From Acidimicrobiaceae bacterium (GTDB lineage: Bacteria; Actinomycetota; Acidimicrobiia; Acidimicrobiales; Poriferisodalaceae): a stretch of 64,000 nucleotides of DNA. This document shows, in pieces, positions 61,818-64,000 of this stretch. The translations under genes and the position numbers were made by a program. The notes under the pieces are model-generated. The model searched no databases, was not told the origin of the DNA, and saw only the letters and a list, made by a program, of their open reading frames with translations. Each line of letters starts with the position of its first letter. Positions within the stretch are counted from its first letter, which is position 1. The stretch lies in the NCBI GenBank assembly GCA_905182565.1, contig CAJJCB010000026.1:124001-188000 (forward strand), written 5' to 3'.

Positions 61818-63473
61818 CTAGCTAAACCAAGAAGAAATATCATTGGCAATAGCAGTTAGTCTCTTTCTGCATCGAAGTCGAGTTTTTGAGAGGTCTCTAG
61901 TCGTTGAAACATTTAGATCCTGTGCCTCAATATAGATCTTAATTTTGGGTTCTGTGCCGCTGGGTCGAACGCAGATACGAGAACCTAAGTCAGTAGAAAA
62001 TACCAAAAGATCTGATTTGCCTAAACCTTCGCGGTTCAGGTAGTCATCCACAAAAGTAACAGTTTCTGAACCGATTGATTCAGGCAAATTAGAGCGTAAG
62101 TTAATCATTTTACTCTCCGACTGATTTGTTTGCAGTCTTACGTTTACCTGTGTGCTCTCGAAAACTCCGATTTCTAACGCTAGTTCGTCCATTCGTTGAA
62201 TAAGTCCCGAATCGTTTGCCTTTAAGCCGGCTGCCATTCGGACAAATTCAACGGCTGCTGCAATGCCATCTTTGTCAAGAACTAAATCATTGACTGAATA
62301 CCCTAACGCTTCCTCGTAACCAAAAATCCATTGTTTGTTGGGCTCTTCAACTACAGGCAGCATTATCCACTTGAAGCCCGTCAAAGTTCTTTTGTGTTCT
62401 ATGCCTCGTGTTTTACACAGAACGGCGACGGCATCAGAAGAAACGATACTGCTTGCAGCAATTCGGTTTGCACCGCTGGTTTCACTGGAGCGAAAATCGC
62501 AAAGCAATAAACCTATTTCATCTCCGGTTAGTTGACGCCACTTATTCTTATCTCGAATAGCGACGCCGAGCCGATCGGCATCGGGGTCATTTGCTAAAAT
62601 CAAGTCGAGATTATGATGGTTTGCAGTAATGAAAGCTTCGTCGAGCGTTCCGGGTTCTTCAGGATTTGGAAAGGGAAGATTAGGAAATGTCCCATCGGGT
62701 TCTCGTTGAGATGCAACCATAATTGGTGGTGCAAGACCAGCTACAGCAAACGCAAGCTCAAAAGTCTCAGCTCCGACACCACACAGCGGTGTATAAACGA
62801 ATTCTAAGGGTTCTGTTGCGTGAGCTGTCCTTTCTATTACTCCTCCTAAATATTCTGAAATCGCTACTCTTGCTTCGATCTTCTTCACTAGCTCTGGAAT
62901 CGCAAGTTCGTTCGACCTAGGTAAATTGCGAAAGTCCATTAGTCGTTGGATTTTTTGGTCTAAGGGCGGCCGAATTTGTAAGCCATCAGACCAGTACAGT
63001 TTGCATCCATTATCAGATCTCGGGTTGTGGCTCGCTGTAACCATCAGCCCTGCTCCAGCTTCGCGACTTATGACTAGCCGAGCTAGAACTGGAGTGGGTA
63101 TCGGCCCCTCTACTAACAAGCACTCAATACTCATTGATCGGAAAATTCTGGCGGCATCTAAGGCGTATAAATCTGACTCGATTCGAGCATCGTAGCCAAT
63201 AACTATGCCTTTTTGAGTAAGGCCGTCGGCTACAAGTTGATTAGCAATTGCTTTTGCGGCGACTCTCATGACTACTCGATTCATAGAACCGGGTCCTGGG
63301 CCCATTTCCCCTCGTAAACCAGCGGTTCCAAATCTTAGTGGTTGCCCGAATGCTCTATCAAAACTCTCGCTATCAGAACGCAGCGTTTCGATGCGATTGG
63401 CTGCTAATGGGTCTGGGTCAGCGTCAATCCAACGGTCTATGACCTCTGAGGTTGTAGCGGAAAGTTCAGTCAT
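61818..63473 (-). CDS. Alpha-D-phosphohexomutase (phosphoglucomutase/PgcA-like)
   Basis: A 551-residue phosphosugar mutase. RFGTAGLRGEMGPGPGSMNR at the N-terminus, the phosphoserine loop LMVTASHNPRSDNGCKLY, the metal loop LANDPDADRLGVAIRD, the sugar loop GYEEALGYSV and the phosphate loop RPSGTEPKIKIY are all present. The long form with these loops is the PgcA/PGM2 type, making glucose 1-phosphate (or ribose 1-phosphate). It would feed the UDPGP enzyme and glucosylglycerate pathway. The ATG at 63473 (MTELSATTSEV) is used; the frame is open 23 codons further. Confidence 0.93.
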   Translation of the reverse strand: MTELSATTSEVIDRWIDADPDPLAANRIETLRSDSESFDRAFGQPLRFGTAGLRGEMGPGPGSMNRVVMRVAAKAIANQLVADGLTQKGIVIGYDARIESDLYALDAARIFRSMSIECLLVEGPIPTPVLARLVISREAGAGLMVTASHNPRSDNGCKLYWSDGLQIRPPLDQKIQRLMDFRNLPRSNELAIPELVKKIEARVAISEYLGGVIERTAHATEPLEFVYTPLCGVGAETFELAFAVAGLAPPIMVASQREPDGTFPNLPFPNPEEPGTLDEAFITANHHNLDLILANDPDADRLGVAIRDKNKWRQLTGDEIGLLLCDFRSSETSGANRIAASSIVSSDAVAVLCKTRGIEHKRTLTGFKWIMLPVVEEPNKQWIFGYEEALGYSVNDLVLDKDGIAAAVEFVRMAAGLKANDSGLIQRMDELALEIGVFESTQVNVRLQTNQSESKMINLRSNLPESIGSETVTFVDDYLNREGLGKSDLLVFSTDLGSRICVRPSGTEPKIKIYIEAQDLNVSTTRDLSKTRLRCRKRLTAIANDISSWFS

Positions 63474-63540
63474 ATTAATATGGTGCCTGATTTTCGTTGA
63501 TTGACAGGTAACTTTGCCTGCGAGTACCTGAAATTCCACC

Positions 63541-64000
63541 ATGCTGTTCCCAACTTTTGCCTTCCTGATATTTTTTGTGATCGTGTTCGTCCTAAATTGG
63601 ATGACTCGTCAAAAGCCATTTTTGTGGAAAATAGTTATCCTCGCTGCCAGCCTTGTCTTCTATGGCTGGTGGAACTGGCGATTTGTTTTCTTACTTGGTA
63701 CCTCGATCATAATCAACTGGTTGAGTGCTAAGAAAATACGTGATGAAAGTGAAAAACTTGAAAAGCTCTTAGCTCGGCGTTGGATGCAAACTGCTGTAAT
63801 AGCCAACTTAAGCCTTCTTGGTGTCTATAAGTACTACGATTTTTTTGTTCTAGAAATTTCTAATCGCTTGAAACAAGTTGGTTTTGATACAGGGCTGCCT
63901 TTATTAGACCTGACATTACCAATTGGTATTTCTTTCTTTACTTTTCAAGCGATCAGCTACGTAATTGACGTAGGCAGAGAGGATATAGAACCGCTGCCGT
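63541..64000 (+). CDS. MBOAT-family O-acyltransferase (AlgI-like), N-terminal part
   Basis: The frame from the ATG at 63541 is open to the end of the window (153 codons). It begins MLFPTFAFLIFFVIVFVLNW, then VFYGWWNWRFVFLL, SIIINWLSAK, LLGVYKYYDFF and LPIGISFFTFQAISYVIDV, the N-terminal pattern of AlgI/DltB-type MBOAT proteins. Such proteins move acetyl or other acyl groups to extracellular polysaccharides. The catalytic His lies beyond the window. Divergent from the phosphohexomutase. Confidence 0.9.
   Translation, partial: MLFPTFAFLIFFVIVFVLNWMTRQKPFLWKIVILAASLVFYGWWNWRFVFLLGTSIIINWLSAKKIRDESEKLEKLLARRWMQTAVIANLSLLGVYKYYDFFVLEISNRLKQVGFDTGLPLLDLTLPIGISFFTFQAISYVIDVGREDIEPLP

Overview
The window looks like the chromosome of an AT-rich actinobacterium, probably an uncultivated (marine-type) Acidimicrobiia-like lineage. 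The main sign is mshC, for the mycothiol-forming cysteine ligase that is restricted to actinobacteria. Supporting signs are a DUF3516-type Ski2 helicase, an actinobacterial-style small zinc-ribbon protein, cobalt-type nitrile hydratase, many TTG/GTG starts, short intergenic gaps and 4-bp ATGA/GTGA overlaps. The lineage below phylum is inference. No phage, integrase, transposase or CRISPR array was seen.

Layout. 1-1.7 kb: the end of a GH13_18 phosphorylase converging on gpgS (glucosylglycerate metabolism). 1.8-8.7 kb: guaB, a tiny membrane ORF, a Ski2-like helicase, an aldonolactone oxidase, a decayed glycoside hydrolase family 2 gene and a 2-hydroxyacid dehydrogenase. 8.8-18 kb is an accessory/catabolic region: cytochrome P450, prmA, an SMP-30 lactonase, then a minus-strand five-gene operon (LEH/SnoaL-like protein, a UGSC-family protein read through an in-frame UGA, its conserved 365-residue partner, a MaoC hydratase and an SDR with an altered catalytic triad). 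Facing it are an SDR and a complete cobalt nitrile hydratase operon (beta, alpha, activator). 18-22 kb: NUDIX, HAD nucleotidase and two tandem paralogues of unknown function. 22-28 kb: mshC, parA, a PD-(D/E)XK Fe-S nuclease, mutM and nei facing each other, a P1 self-processing peptidase, then a gene-free stretch with strong RNA structure and a perfect terminator. 28-40 kb: acyl-CoA dehydrogenase, aminotransferase, NAD-related genes (pncB, ATP-NAD kinase-like), thiD, an isobutyryl-CoA-mutase-type large subunit, an ABC-F protein and an AcuI/YhdH reductase. 40-51 kb: nfuA, a cysteine-free HMG-CoA-synthase/OB-fold protein coupled to an SCP2-type thiolase, dxs, PAP2, tldD/tldE, a PHP phosphoesterase and uppP. 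51-58 kb: UDPGP pyrophosphorylase, moeA-moaA-moaC and a three-TM membrane protein in a galU-glp-glpR-like order, then tRNA-Ala(CGC), SCO1 and ctaG. 58-64 kb: pepN, an adenosine-kinase-like gene, a phosphohexomutase and the start of an MBOAT gene.

The most interesting object is the UGSC operon at about 11.8-15.4 kb. One 176-codon reading frame is interrupted only by a TGA, exactly at the U of the U-G-S-C motif, and a hairpin with bacterial SECIS geometry begins 13 nt after it. This predicts a selenocysteine protein inside an undescribed small catabolic operon. Other notable objects are the cysteine-free HMGS/DUF35 protein beside an intact thiolase, the structured RNA locus at about 28 kb, three very small single-TM ORFs closely linked to or overlapping housekeeping genes, a 12-bp perfect inverted repeat in the prmA/SMP-30 divergent region, and the GH2 pseudogene.
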